Assembly: GCA_030432875.1 (NCBI GenBank) | Contig: JAUILP010000006.1 | Coordinates: forward strand, 1 to 64,000 | Source: Oligoflexia bacterium | Lineage (GTDB): Bacteria > Bdellovibrionota_B > Oligoflexia > Oligoflexales > JAGOVF01 | Length of the DNA stretch: 64,000 nucleotides | Direction of reading: 5' to 3' | In this document: one piece after another, positions 20,378 to 29,962 of the stretch | Layout of the letters: the number at the start of each line of letters is the position of its first letter | How positions within the stretch are numbered: position 1 is the first letter of the stretch | Translations under genes and position numbers: made by a program | The notes under the pieces: generated by a model | Told to the model about the DNA's origin: nothing | Database searches by the model: none | Seen by the model: the letters and a program-made list of their open reading frames with translations, nothing else

Positions 20378-22684
20378 CTACAAAATTTTGACGAAGGCGC
20401 CGCTATTTATTTTTGTTATCATAAACGTAATTCTAGAGCTTTGCCCCTTCCCAAATTGATAATTTCTAAAATTTACGCTGACAAAATTTCCGGAATTTGG
20501 CATCTCCAGATTTCTATTAATAGGGCTCTTAAAAGATTGATACACTAAATATTCGCTAGATGAATGCAGGCTATATATATAATCCATCAAATGATCACCC
20601 GAAATATCCGCCAATATTTTCTCAATTTCAGCCAGGTCTATATTTGAATGCGCGATGTTGATAATCAAAATATCAGCAAATTTACCCCTATTAGTTTCGC
20701 CATTCTCATCCGAGTCATTAAGAGCAGCATCAGTAATTTCTTGAGTAATACTTCGCCAAGAAAATTCTGGCAATTTGGGAATAAAAAATTTGCCCTCGCG
20801 TACCGAATCAGAGAAATACCCACAGAGGGCGCCGTTTTTATTGCTGAAGACTTCATTGGGAGAAAAATAAAAACAAGCTCGGCGTTCCTCGATGCCTTTC
20901 ATATCCAAAAGCTGCGGTCGCTCGATAACATCCATTTCTAGCGTATCAGTAGTATTGTACTGCCAGCCTTTATTAGCCTCTGGCCCATAATTATTAATAT
21001 TTAAGGCCTGATTAAAAGTAAAATGGTCATAATATTTTTTCTGCTCAAAATTAGAATCAAGCATAACTAAAATTTTATGGCCCGAAGTATCAAATGCACC
21101 CAAAGACTCAGCTACTCCATTACCATTGGTGTCAAAGCTTTCTTTATCCAAATTTTCTTTAGAGATATCATTTTCTAAAAGGTTTTCGCTAAATATAATT
21201 TCATCATCAGAAACCACTAAGCTATTTTTTGAAAATACTTCAGCAAGAAAATTGTGCTCAATTTCTGACGAGGCTTTGAGCTTAAGTAGCTCCCTTTGGC
21301 TGTTTATTAGTAAACTTGAAACATGAAAAGCATTAGGTGCTAGACTATTAGGGCAGTTTAACTCCAGCGGTCCATTTGAGACAATTTTAAAGCTACGATT
21401 AGCGTAGCCAAATATCACTTGGCTAGACAGCGCTGATAAGAAACAAATTTCTTTTTTGTTCGGAGATTCTATTGCGCTAGGAATATAAATTTCTTCGCTC
21501 TTTAGGACATTATCGGTTATTTTTATGAGGTATGAATTATTGAACACAAAATTTGGGGAAAAATAAAAGACCATTCTGGCATTTTCTGAAATATTTATAG
21601 GTAGCTTTTTATTTATATTTTGTGCAGCCTTCAGGGAAGCACTGATAGTCATTTTTTGATAATCATCTTGCTGAAAATCAGTTAAATTCAAAATTTCTTC
21701 ATTAAACACCAGTTGATAATTCAAATTATAGTGATCGAGGAACCTAAAATACTCAAAACCATTTTTATAATAATCAGGATTTTCCGAACTAAAATTATTT
21801 TTCAAAAAATAATTTGCTGCTAAGAGAGCATTAAGTTCACGAACGGCATATGAGTCATCATTTTCGCTTCTTCCAAGGATATAGTAGATGATCTCATGCA
21901 TAATCAAGCCCGCTTTGTCTTGGTCTGATAATTTTTCAAATAGAGGTTTATTTATAAGTATAAATTTTTTTTGTGAGGTGAGAATTTTCGGCTTTTGTAG
22001 TGCTAGGGTTACTTTTTGGCAAGAAATCTTGTCACCGATCTGTTTGATATCATCGGTGTCAGGAAGCTCAAAACTGTCAATTGTCTCGGTATTGCTACCT
22101 AATAAAAATGCCTTATAGGTGTCGATGGCTTTTTTCCCGCGCACTGGGTCGAGGGTATACCACCTTTTAAGCATTATCCACATGTACTTGGTCCATACTC
22201 CATTGGGTAATGCGACATTTAGAAGATGATTTTTTTTGAGATTTTCATCAACCCAGTCATTGTTATCTTCTTCGTTTAGTTCGATTTGTAGACGCCAAAT
22301 TGACTGCGCTTCATAAAAATCTCTGAGCAAAACCTCGGGATGTTCGCTATCATCATTACAATAAAAACCTGAACCGCCATTGCCTATGTTGCTTCCACCT
22401 CCAGCGAGTAAAATCTCGGGACTTTCTTTTTGCTCGGTCTCTTTGGTGTTTTTTTGCGCAGATTGAGACGTCTCTTGTTCTGAACCATTAGGTCCTATTT
22501 GTGAAGATACAGATCCAGTAAAATTTTCTTCAATATTTTGGTTAAAATCAAGTTCGGACGGTTCAGAATTTTTTTCACTTTTTACTTTCTTGTGAGCTAT
22601 AGAATTGAAATCACTGCTACATGCCTGTAAAGAGATAATAGAATAAATAAAAATTCCAAATGTTTTATTTTTTAGTTTTAGCAT
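20378..22684 (-). CDS. Large lipoprotein with HEIIY motif
   Basis: 768-residue lipoprotein: signal sequence with lipobox LQAC (Cys22), then an acidic, Ser/Gln-rich linker to about residue 110. The region 115-290 is shared with the next gene upstream: a GFYC start, TLDPVRGKKAI, and DQDKAGLIMHEIIYYILG with His263-Glu264. The HExxY arrangement resembles half of a zincin site, but a second zinc His is not obvious. The long C-terminal part is unrecognised, with beta-type segments. It lies 61 nt after its paralogue at 22746 and likely shares one transcript with it and the TIGR02147 regulator. Function unknown; a surface protein is inferred. Confidence 0.7.
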   Translation of the reverse strand: MLKLKNKTFGIFIYSIISLQACSSDFNSIAHKKVKSEKNSEPSELDFNQNIEENFTGSVSSQIGPNGSEQETSQSAQKNTKETEQKESPEILLAGGGSNIGNGGSGFYCNDDSEHPEVLLRDFYEAQSIWRLQIELNEEDNNDWVDENLKKNHLLNVALPNGVWTKYMWIMLKRWYTLDPVRGKKAIDTYKAFLLGSNTETIDSFELPDTDDIKQIGDKISCQKVTLALQKPKILTSQKKFILINKPLFEKLSDQDKAGLIMHEIIYYILGRSENDDSYAVRELNALLAANYFLKNNFSSENPDYYKNGFEYFRFLDHYNLNYQLVFNEEILNLTDFQQDDYQKMTISASLKAAQNINKKLPINISENARMVFYFSPNFVFNNSYLIKITDNVLKSEEIYIPSAIESPNKKEICFLSALSSQVIFGYANRSFKIVSNGPLELNCPNSLAPNAFHVSSLLINSQRELLKLKASSEIEHNFLAEVFSKNSLVVSDDEIIFSENLLENDISKENLDKESFDTNGNGVAESLGAFDTSGHKILVMLDSNFEQKKYYDHFTFNQALNINNYGPEANKGWQYNTTDTLEMDVIERPQLLDMKGIEERRACFYFSPNEVFSNKNGALCGYFSDSVREGKFFIPKLPEFSWRSITQEITDAALNDSDENGETNRGKFADILIINIAHSNIDLAEIEKILADISGDHLMDYIYSLHSSSEYLVYQSFKSPINRNLEMPNSGNFVSVNFRNYQFGKGQSSRITFMITKINSGAFVKIL

Positions 22685-22745
22685 GAGTATTCACCCAAAT
22701 TTAATCAAAATTCAAAGAAAATTAGTGAACCGAAATATCCTAGAG

Positions 22746-25337
22746 CTATTTAGCCAGCTGCTCGCTTGCATGATGATTTAAAGTGTCCTGCAAAAATCTT
22801 TGCATATCCATTTGCCCTATAACTCTGATCATGTCTTCAATTTTGTCTTTCCCAAGTGTGGCATAAGACGTTATGACTTCGCCGCTTGGGAGTTTAATTC
22901 CCAACCTTATAAGGATCTTAAAGTATCTATTTTTACCTAACTCTGAGCTGTAATAGTCTCGGTAAAAAAGGTTGTCACTAAAGACTTTATCGTCCTCAGT
23001 TGTGCCGGATTTCCCTGAATTGCTCGTAGCCTTATTTGCTATAAGGATAAAATTCTGACTATTAAGGTAACTATGATCTTGCCAGTACCACTCTGCGTCA
23101 ATAATTTGTGTATAATCATTATTGGATAAGGGATTTAATACGTTTGCCTGTTCATTATTGAGAGTATTAAAGTTTAGCTCAATTACAGAAGCTTCAACGG
23201 TAAAGTCATCGATTGACTCCAGCAAAGACTTGTTTATACGGTATTCAATTGGAATGGCCACTTCAGAAAATTCCGGCAGTACTGGGCTAAAGGAATCATT
23301 GATTTCGGGATTTTGTACCGCCTTTAGACAAATTTGATTACCTAGGACATCTAAAAATCCAGGGTTATCGTAACTAAGGCAAATTGGTTTTTGTCGAAGA
23401 CCGATATAATCGATTAAGGTAAGCGTTCTAAAGCCTTCATTAATATTTATAGTAAACCCATTATAAATACGCTCATTTAGATCTAATGGTTGGGTTAATT
23501 TTTCTTCACTCAAACTCTCCTTGAGAAAAGAGGCAGAGACGAGAACAGTTTCATAATAAGGCGCCAATTCCCTCGTTCTAAGCGAAGAATTTATAAGGCT
23601 TCCGCTGGGATCCAAGGCAAACATGTCCGCAGGAGCTTGGTCGGAGTCTGCTCTATTGGATTTATATAATGCGTTAGTAATACTACGGCGATAAATTTTT
23701 CCTGAATCGAGGTCTTCTGTTTTAAGGTAAAGAGGAGACTGAGTACCTATAAGCCCCGAATCTTTGACTCTCACAAAAATAAGGTGATTATCCGTACTAT
23801 CTTCGAAAAAAAGCTCCTGAAAAAGTAGGTCATCTTTTTTAAAAAGCGAGGCTTTAGCCTCATTCTCTAAGCCCTTCAGCTGATCGGGTGTCCATAGTTT
23901 TGCTAGGGATTGTAATTCGCCACTGGCATAAAAACGCACAAAGTTTATGGTCTCCTTTCCTAAATCGCCGCCGCATATTAGCTTTAACCCCATAGGGGCT
24001 ATTAAATTTTGCAGGCGATTTTCAAGATCGACTGTTAGAGCCAGAGCCTTACCATTCACGCGGCATATAAGGTTTGGTTCTGCATAGGGGACAGAAATTC
24101 TCACGGGAAAATTATCAATATTGACCTCTTTATATAAAGTCGGTGTTTTGGCGACAGCCGTAGAATAGGGTGTATATTGAAAAATCACACGTGAAAATGC
24201 ATCGAATTTTAAATATTTTAAGCGTTCTTCTATATTAATATTTTCAGGTTTTATACTAAAGGAGGCTTCCACCTCGGAATTAAGAGATGGCAATGCTCTA
24301 AAATCAAAAAGTTCTGCCTCTCCCCACAGTGTCTTTATGGGAAGACTTAATTTTGCATCGTCCAAAATATTGAGATATAACATGAAGCCTTCATGAGGAG
24401 CTGAAGTCAATTGATTCGCAACGTTTTTTTTGAATTCATCCGCAGCCATTCCCAAAGATAGCTTTCTACTTAAGAAGGAATGAGAAATATTAGTTGATTG
24501 AAAAACATAATTAATGATTTCCCGAAAAATCAAAACCGCTTTATCATCGTCATTTAGAAGCGCGAAATACTCTTCATTAATCACAAGGGCGGCATCAAGA
24601 AAACCTCCTTTTTTAACATATTTTGCAATACTCATATTAAAGCACTTATCGTCTTTTTCGTTTGAAGAAATACTGCCAAACTCTTGGCCAGAAATATCCA
24701 GGTCATAAACAGACCGAGACGATAACTCGGAAATAATTGTATAAAAAAATAAAAGTGCTTTTTCTGCTCTAATGGGATCTAAAGCTGCCCAGCGACCAAG
24801 TAAAGTCAGGACTTTTTTTTGCCATACCTCGGTTAAGGAATTTTTAATCTTGCCATCATCCTGTAACAAACCTACTATTAATGCGATATTTGCTGGTTCT
24901 AAATCTACATTCAAATCAGAAAGACCAAAATCCACAGCCCTATCTAATAGAAAAGCTTTTTTTTGCCCATTTTCTTTATTGATACAATAACCTTCAAATT
25001 TGCCGCCCAAATCCTCATTAAGAGCAACATAGCCTTCAGATGCGGGGGCTGTTATCACTTTTTGTTCTTTTGTGCCCGTAAGAGGTATGCCATTCGCCTT
25101 ATCCTTAATATTTTCCGCGCTAGGTTTGGCTACAATATTTTCTTGGAGTGGCATCTTACTCTGTAGTGACTCAACTTCATTGACTTCCGGAATTAATTTT
25201 TCTTCCTCGGAGCTACTATCCTGAGATTCTCGTTCATTAAGGGAATTATCCTTTAAGGAGTTATTCTTTGCTTTATGGCACGAAAAAACTGCCGCTAAAG
25301 ATATTGATAAAAGCATTAGATTTAACTTTAGGCGCAT
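22746..25337 (-). CDS. Large lipoprotein, paralogue of the 20378 gene
   Basis: 863-residue lipoprotein with lipobox VFSC (Cys20), then an acidic linker to about residue 105. It shares blocks with the protein at 20378-22684: GYC near the start of the domain, AALDPIRAEKAL, a lone Cys block, and DDDKAVLIFREIINYV. Here the His of HEIIY is replaced by Arg272, so any catalytic or metal role of that His is lost. The rest is unrecognised. The stop codon abuts the upstream regulator gene arrangement: the ATG follows the regulator stop with no gap, so the two are surely cotranscribed. Confidence 0.7.
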   Translation of the reverse strand: MRLKLNLMLLSISLAAVFSCHKAKNNSLKDNSLNERESQDSSSEEEKLIPEVNEVESLQSKMPLQENIVAKPSAENIKDKANGIPLTGTKEQKVITAPASEGYVALNEDLGGKFEGYCINKENGQKKAFLLDRAVDFGLSDLNVDLEPANIALIVGLLQDDGKIKNSLTEVWQKKVLTLLGRWAALDPIRAEKALLFFYTIISELSSRSVYDLDISGQEFGSISSNEKDDKCFNMSIAKYVKKGGFLDAALVINEEYFALLNDDDKAVLIFREIINYVFQSTNISHSFLSRKLSLGMAADEFKKNVANQLTSAPHEGFMLYLNILDDAKLSLPIKTLWGEAELFDFRALPSLNSEVEASFSIKPENINIEERLKYLKFDAFSRVIFQYTPYSTAVAKTPTLYKEVNIDNFPVRISVPYAEPNLICRVNGKALALTVDLENRLQNLIAPMGLKLICGGDLGKETINFVRFYASGELQSLAKLWTPDQLKGLENEAKASLFKKDDLLFQELFFEDSTDNHLIFVRVKDSGLIGTQSPLYLKTEDLDSGKIYRRSITNALYKSNRADSDQAPADMFALDPSGSLINSSLRTRELAPYYETVLVSASFLKESLSEEKLTQPLDLNERIYNGFTININEGFRTLTLIDYIGLRQKPICLSYDNPGFLDVLGNQICLKAVQNPEINDSFSPVLPEFSEVAIPIEYRINKSLLESIDDFTVEASVIELNFNTLNNEQANVLNPLSNNDYTQIIDAEWYWQDHSYLNSQNFILIANKATSNSGKSGTTEDDKVFSDNLFYRDYYSSELGKNRYFKILIRLGIKLPSGEVITSYATLGKDKIEDMIRVIGQMDMQRFLQDTLNHHASEQLAK

Positions 25338-26201
25338 TTAAAAATCCTCGCAGATATCTGTATTTTGTTCATTGTCGGGATCTTCGGCCATTAAAAAGGA
25401 CTGAACATTTATCCTATAAACGCTGTCACAGCCAAGGGCTTCGCTATCACTGGAAATTTTCCACAGCTTGTGCACAAATTCTTGGGCAGCATTTTTGATA
25501 GCTTCGACCTGCGAATGATGAATGGCAATGGTAGCAGAATTGAAATCCCTAGATTCAAATGGGCTGGTAAGAAGCGCATTTTTTGCTGTTTCTATACTTT
25601 GCATGTGAATTTTTTGGATAGCCAAATTTCTTGTCGCACTGGAAAAGCTGATAGCCGTGTTAGTTTTTAAAAGTTTCCCCGCGACAACTTTTAGAAGTTT
25701 CATCTTAATCAGTCTTTTAATTGCCATTTCCGCTTCGAATTCGCTGATTTTCCCGCCTAAACATCGAGAAATCCAGGCATGATCCCAGCGAAATCCCTTC
25801 AGTTCTGTCAGTTCCAGGATGACAATGTGATACCAATTGCTGATGAACTCAAACTCTTCATTCTGCATTTCGTGGGCGACGTGAGAGATTTCGGAAATTT
25901 TGTCTTTTAATATTTTATTTTCAACGGCGCTTTGATTTGTTTCCTGGGCTAAGCGCAAATAAAGGATTCGGATGTCGGGTTCTGGTAGGGGTTGTCTTTC
26001 GATGAAGCGGTCAATAAAGCCCTTTTGAATGCGGCGCTGCCTTTTTAATAAATTACAAATATACCCTGAATTGCTATAACCCAGCTCAGTAGCCCAAGAC
26101 TTTAAAGTCAGTGAGCCACTCCCTTGTTTGCGAAAAGCCCAATAAGCTTCGAGAAACTCGTAGTTATTTTCAAAATTTCGAGGAAGAGGTAGCGTTCGCA
26201 T
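25338..26201 (-). CDS. TIGR02147-family regulatory protein
   Basis: 287 residues matching the TIGR02147 (DUF4423-like) family found mainly in Bdellovibrionota and Fibrobacteres. The N-terminal helix-turn-helix-like part reads SLTLKSWATELGYSNSGYIC then LLKRQRRIQKGF. The family core EFEFISNWYHIVILELTELK (about 117-136) and the following winged-helix-like block WISRCLGGKISEFEAEMAIK then RLIKMKLL are clear. The first gene of a unit with the two large lipoproteins, it diverges from the prolyl-oligopeptidase-like gene across a 371-bp gap. A role as transcriptional regulator of these lipoproteins is inference from position. Confidence 0.85.
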   Translation of the reverse strand: MRTLPLPRNFENNYEFLEAYWAFRKQGSGSLTLKSWATELGYSNSGYICNLLKRQRRIQKGFIDRFIERQPLPEPDIRILYLRLAQETNQSAVENKILKDKISEISHVAHEMQNEEFEFISNWYHIVILELTELKGFRWDHAWISRCLGGKISEFEAEMAIKRLIKMKLLKVVAGKLLKTNTAISFSSATRNLAIQKIHMQSIETAKNALLTSPFESRDFNSATIAIHHSQVEAIKNAAQEFVHKLWKISSDSEALGCDSVYRINVQSFLMAEDPDNEQNTDICEDF

Positions 26202-26247
26202 TTAAAAGCTCGGGTAAAAAATTTTTGCTGATCTTTAATTTAGACGC

Positions 26248-26276
26248 TAAGTATCACAGTAATAGAAAAAAGTCAA
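26248..26276 (-). promoter_or_regulatory. Putative promoter of the regulator-lipoprotein unit
   Basis: On the minus strand TTGACT (26271-26276) is separated by 17 nt from TACTTA (26248-26253). It is about 47 nt before the ATG at 26201. The -35 is good and the -10 mediocre. Confidence 0.4.
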
Positions 26277-26491
26277 GGAAACAACGCAAATATGCCGCAT
26301 AGACCTATGATTTTATTGTGATAGTTCCTCTAAAAAAACCACGATATTTTTGGGTAAAAAACGGAAATGATAAAAACGGCAAAAAGAGTTTGTAAGAATT
26401 TTTGAAGATCCGGGGTTTAACATGCCCCTCTTCTTATAACCCCATTTTTTTATAGAGATTTCCACAGAGCTAGCGAATGGACGCGGTAAAA

Positions 26492-26519
26492 TTGACGGGA
26501 GAAGTTTCATGGTGATATT
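26492..26519 (+). promoter_or_regulatory. Putative promoter of the prolyl-oligopeptidase-like gene
   Basis: TTGACG (26492-26497), 16-nt spacer, GATATT (26514-26519), about 53 nt before the ATG at 26573. The rest of the 371-bp divergent gap holds a short inverted repeat around 26412-26428 (GGGGTTTAACATGCCCC) and no gene. Confidence 0.4.
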
Positions 26520-26572
26520 GGTTGCCCGTCTTAGACAGAATTCTAACGTAATCTATTTGAAAGGAAAATAAA

Positions 26573-28780
26573 ATGCTCACAAAATTAAAGTTTATCACGA
26601 TAGCGCTTCTTTTTCAGGCTTTTACTGCGGGATTTGCGCTTTCCCAAGATACCAATACCGAATCACCACAAAAGCGCGCAAATGAGGAGTTTATTGAAAA
26701 ATATTTTAGTAGCAATAAACTGGACGAAGCCTATTCAACCTCCCTTCCCAGGGGATTCAATCATTTTGAAGGAAACTTTAATCACCAGAGAGTTTTCGAC
26801 GGATTTGTATATTATTTGGAAGGCACAAGTTTAAAAAGATTTCCTTTATCCTCCTGGGGTCTGGCTATTGATGGCGAGCGTAAAAATCTTTTAGAAACGG
26901 TCTATGATTTTGGCACAGATGAAAAAACACAGTTGATAGATTATGGATTTTCAGAAGAGCAAAAAATCCTATATGTTTTTTTAACCAACCAAACAAAGAA
27001 GAGCTTAATAAAACTAGATTTTTCTGATGAAAAGAGTCCCATAATTACCGCAGTGGATACGATTAGAAAAAATCTAGACACCCAAAATATTAAAAGTATT
27101 AAGTTCTTAAAAGACGATCAATGGCTTGTTTTTAAAGGTGACGTGCAAAACAAAAGCGATACAATTTATGATTTCAACAATGACTTAGATAAGGTAGTTG
27201 CAAAATTCACATCGCATGATTTTGCAATGACCGACGATGATAAAACGGCACCCGCATCTTTTGTTCCCGTGACTTATACTTCAGCTTCAGGAAAAAATCA
27301 TCTAATTGTAAGCAATGCTAACGTGAAAAGAACTACCAACAATTATTACTATTTTTCAAAAGATGATCACCATTTTTACCCTTTACCCGGTAGTGTTCAA
27401 CTTGTTTACGGTGTTGTTTCAGATTCGCATATTATTGCCCTTGCTCTATTGCCGCGAGAGGGCGACCCCAGTTTATTTGATAGTCATTTGATAGCCTTTC
27501 CCATCTCCAATATTTTGCAGCAGGCAAACACAGAGCCAGTGCAGTTTTTATTTTCTGAAGGCAGCAAGGGCAACGAACAAAAATATCTAAATTTCTATGA
27601 TATTAATGTATCGGGCGATTTAGTAACGTGGCTAGTCTTTGAGCATGGGATTTCCGGCGAACTCTATGTGGCAAAATCGATGGAAAACCCCAATGGAACA
27701 CGTTCCTTAGGTGTTGCTAACCTAATGCAGGAACAAATTTTTCCTAATGTGAAAACAAATATCGTGGCCAAACTCTTTAAGGATGGAGAAGTGTCAGACA
27801 TTAACTACAAAAGGGGTTTATTTGTTCGTGCCATTGAGCCGCACTCAAATCAAATTTTAGTCGAATCATTGAGTCTAGATATCGATTATTTTTTAATGAA
27901 GGTGAGGGTCGATGAGGTTGGTATCGGACCAGAGATAGTAAGTACTCCTTATAAGAGTTCAAACATTACTTTTGAAAAAAATGACGAGGAAGTTATCGTG
28001 ATGCGGATTGAAATCCCCACTGATTTGGGAACCTCGGATGCTTATCTTGTGATGGAAAAGAATAAATGGGATCAAATTCAAAATGAGCGCCTTAATGATG
28101 GGAGTTTTAATGGGCAAATTCCTACCATTATCGAAATGAACGGGATAGATCCATTGCGGCTACATCGACAAAAACAGCAATATTTTAGTAATTGGATTCA
28201 GCATGGTGGTGCTTATGTGCTTCTTCATGCCTCAGGCGGGCTTGAGCATGGGTTTAATTTTTCAAGTATGGGGAAATACGGCTCTGATATGACTCATAAT
28301 ATCCAGGAACTAGAAAATCTATACAATATTCTAGGTGATTTAGGCGTTAGCGAGCCCGCCAAAATAGGTGTTTCTGCCTCCGGTCGTTATGGAAATCTGC
28401 TTGGTGAATTTATTAATCAATTTTCACCCATAAAACCAAAGGCTTTGGTCGTGACAGACGGTTATCCGCAGAATTATAAAATCAACGATCTGGACAATCA
28501 AACAGCTGTTTTATTATTAGATACCGCAGGTTTTGCTACAGACTTTTATACCAGCGTTTATCAAGGCCTTAAGCCCTACAATGAAAATTTTTATAGCTTT
28601 AGTCGCTTGGTTGAACCGCAACCCAAAAGGGTACGTTTTCTTGCCGGTAGCATCCGTTTGGACAGTCTTGTGGAAAGCATTACTTTTTTTCAAATTGAAC
28701 TCGGTCTCACCTTTGAAACGTTTATAGATAAGGTTCAAAGTGGAAAATTGAAGTTCGTTAGCGAAGAACAAAATCCTTAG
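26573..28780 (+). CDS. Secreted prolyl-oligopeptidase-like protein (possible pseudoenzyme)
   Basis: 735 residues with a signal peptide (MLTKLKFITIALLF... cleavage near ALSQ). The first ~500 residues look like a repetitive beta-propeller region. The C-terminal part resembles the S9 alpha/beta-hydrolase domain: IIEMNGIDPLRLH, the GGAYVLLHASGGLEHGFNF block, and the nucleophile elbow GVSASGRYG (family GGSNGG or GxSAGG). The C-terminal block where S9 enzymes have the catalytic GH reads RFLAGSIRLDSL, so the His is not visible. AAAGGAAAA precedes the ATG. It may be a catalytically altered relative that binds peptides. It is not obviously in an operon. Confidence 0.7.
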   Translation: MLTKLKFITIALLFQAFTAGFALSQDTNTESPQKRANEEFIEKYFSSNKLDEAYSTSLPRGFNHFEGNFNHQRVFDGFVYYLEGTSLKRFPLSSWGLAIDGERKNLLETVYDFGTDEKTQLIDYGFSEEQKILYVFLTNQTKKSLIKLDFSDEKSPIITAVDTIRKNLDTQNIKSIKFLKDDQWLVFKGDVQNKSDTIYDFNNDLDKVVAKFTSHDFAMTDDDKTAPASFVPVTYTSASGKNHLIVSNANVKRTTNNYYYFSKDDHHFYPLPGSVQLVYGVVSDSHIIALALLPREGDPSLFDSHLIAFPISNILQQANTEPVQFLFSEGSKGNEQKYLNFYDINVSGDLVTWLVFEHGISGELYVAKSMENPNGTRSLGVANLMQEQIFPNVKTNIVAKLFKDGEVSDINYKRGLFVRAIEPHSNQILVESLSLDIDYFLMKVRVDEVGIGPEIVSTPYKSSNITFEKNDEEVIVMRIEIPTDLGTSDAYLVMEKNKWDQIQNERLNDGSFNGQIPTIIEMNGIDPLRLHRQKQQYFSNWIQHGGAYVLLHASGGLEHGFNFSSMGKYGSDMTHNIQELENLYNILGDLGVSEPAKIGVSASGRYGNLLGEFINQFSPIKPKALVVTDGYPQNYKINDLDNQTAVLLLDTAGFATDFYTSVYQGLKPYNENFYSFSRLVEPQPKRVRFLAGSIRLDSLVESITFFQIELGLTFETFIDKVQSGKLKFVSEEQNP

Positions 28781-28783
28781 GCT

Positions 28784-28817
28784 ATCTGGGCAGCGGTAGT
28801 TACAGCAGCCCCCAGAT
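28784..28817 (+). terminator. Hairpin after the prolyl-oligopeptidase-like gene
   Basis: ATCTGGG and CCCAGAT form a 7-bp stem, 3 nt after the stop codon, with a 20-nt loop. There is no U-tract, so termination is uncertain. Confidence 0.35.
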
Positions 28818-28904
28818 GCTCCGCTTGTCATAGAATATAAAGACGTTAACGGCAATTTAGACTGCCAAGACCTGGATACGGAAAAAACCATATCCAGGGA
28901 TTAA
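28800..28904 (+). pseudogene. Possible gene relic (34 codons)
   Basis: An open frame after a TAG at 28797 reads ..PDAPLVIEYKDVNGNLDC then QDLDTEKTISRD and stops. It has no start codon. The DVNGNLDCQDLD stretch looks like an Asp-rich calcium-loop type sequence, so it may be the end of a lost protein. It is short and could be chance. Confidence 0.2.
28871..28898. terminator. Hairpin between convergent genes
   Basis: CCTGGATA/TATCCAGG plus inner GG/CC pairs around a loop of six A make a strong hairpin between the plus-strand gene ending at 28780 and htpX ending at 28921. Neither strand has a good U-tract. Confidence 0.4.
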
Positions 28905-28920
28905 AAATAATTCAGCTTAC

Positions 28921-29814
28921 TTAAACACTCATTTTCAATCGCTCAATGCGCTGCTCCAACGGAGGGTGCGTAGCGAGAAGCGCGAAAAATTTACCACCAC
29001 TGCTTATTTTCATGGTGTTCAGCGCTTTATTTGATTGATCGACCAATTGTGTGGTGTGGCGCAGCGCTTCAAGCGCTCGCACCATCTTCTCTCGTCCGGC
29101 AAACTGAGCTCCACCCTTATCGGCCCTAAATTCACGCATTCGGCTAAAATAGGCGACAACCATAGACCCTAAAATTCCGAATAAAATCTGGAACAAGATT
29201 TCAACGCCAAAAGCGACGAGGTGGTTTGGACGATCGTCATTTTCACCCCGCATAGCATTTGCCGCAGCCCAAGCGACAATTTTTGCGAAGAACAGAACAA
29301 AGGCGTTTATAACCCCCTGAATCAAAGCAAGGGTCACCATGTCGCCATTGGCTATGTGAGCAATTTCATGTCCCAAAACGCCTTCAACTTCTGTTTTATC
29401 CATGCGCTGCAAAAGTCCAGACGATACGGCAACGAGGGAGCTATTTTTTGTCGCTCCGGTGGCAAAGGCATTTACCTCAGGGCTGTCATAAATACCCACT
29501 TCAGGGGTTTTAGAAAGCCCAGCTGATTTGGCCAAGCGCTCTACGGTCCTTAGCAGCTCTGCACCCTCTCCCGTAGCGGTTTGCGGGTCTATTATCTTAA
29601 CCCGCATCATCATTTTGGCCATGAATTTGGATAATAGCAGCGAAATAAAGCTACCGGCAAAGCCCCAAACAAGGCAAAAAACCATTAGGGAGCCATAATT
29701 TATGCCGTAGTTATTATTTAAATAGGGTTCAACACCAAGGACTTTGAGGATTATGGATACCGTTAATAACACCAAAATGTTAACCAAAACAAATAAAGCA
29801 ATGCGTTTAAACAT
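28921..29814 (-). CDS. htpX: Membrane zinc protease HtpX (M48 family)
   Basis: Integral-membrane metalloprotease that degrades misfolded membrane proteins. The 297 residues have two N-terminal transmembrane helices (about 5-25 and 42-62), zinc motif HEIAH (His149, Glu150, His153), two further hydrophobic segments, and the third ligand Glu228 in RMREFRADKGG. I chose ATG 29814 (MFKRIALF), the standard HtpX N-terminus, with GGGAG 9 nt upstream; a longer frame starting at 29877 lacks support. The gene is the last of a leftward group. Confidence 0.95.
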   Translation of the reverse strand: MFKRIALFVLVNILVLLTVSIILKVLGVEPYLNNNYGINYGSLMVFCLVWGFAGSFISLLLSKFMAKMMMRVKIIDPQTATGEGAELLRTVERLAKSAGLSKTPEVGIYDSPEVNAFATGATKNSSLVAVSSGLLQRMDKTEVEGVLGHEIAHIANGDMVTLALIQGVINAFVLFFAKIVAWAAANAMRGENDDRPNHLVAFGVEILFQILFGILGSMVVAYFSRMREFRADKGGAQFAGREKMVRALEALRHTTQLVDQSNKALNTMKISSGGKFFALLATHPPLEQRIERLKMSV

Positions 29815-29962
29815 ATGCGTAAGCTCCCTTAGAAAAAATTGCCAAAAAGTATAACACCGGTCACAAAAACTTATCAAAAAGTAAGGCTGTCTTAGAAAAC
29901 GTCAACCTAAATAGTTCTCATCATTGTATGACTGCGAGATGAAATTAATATAAGAAAGTCAA

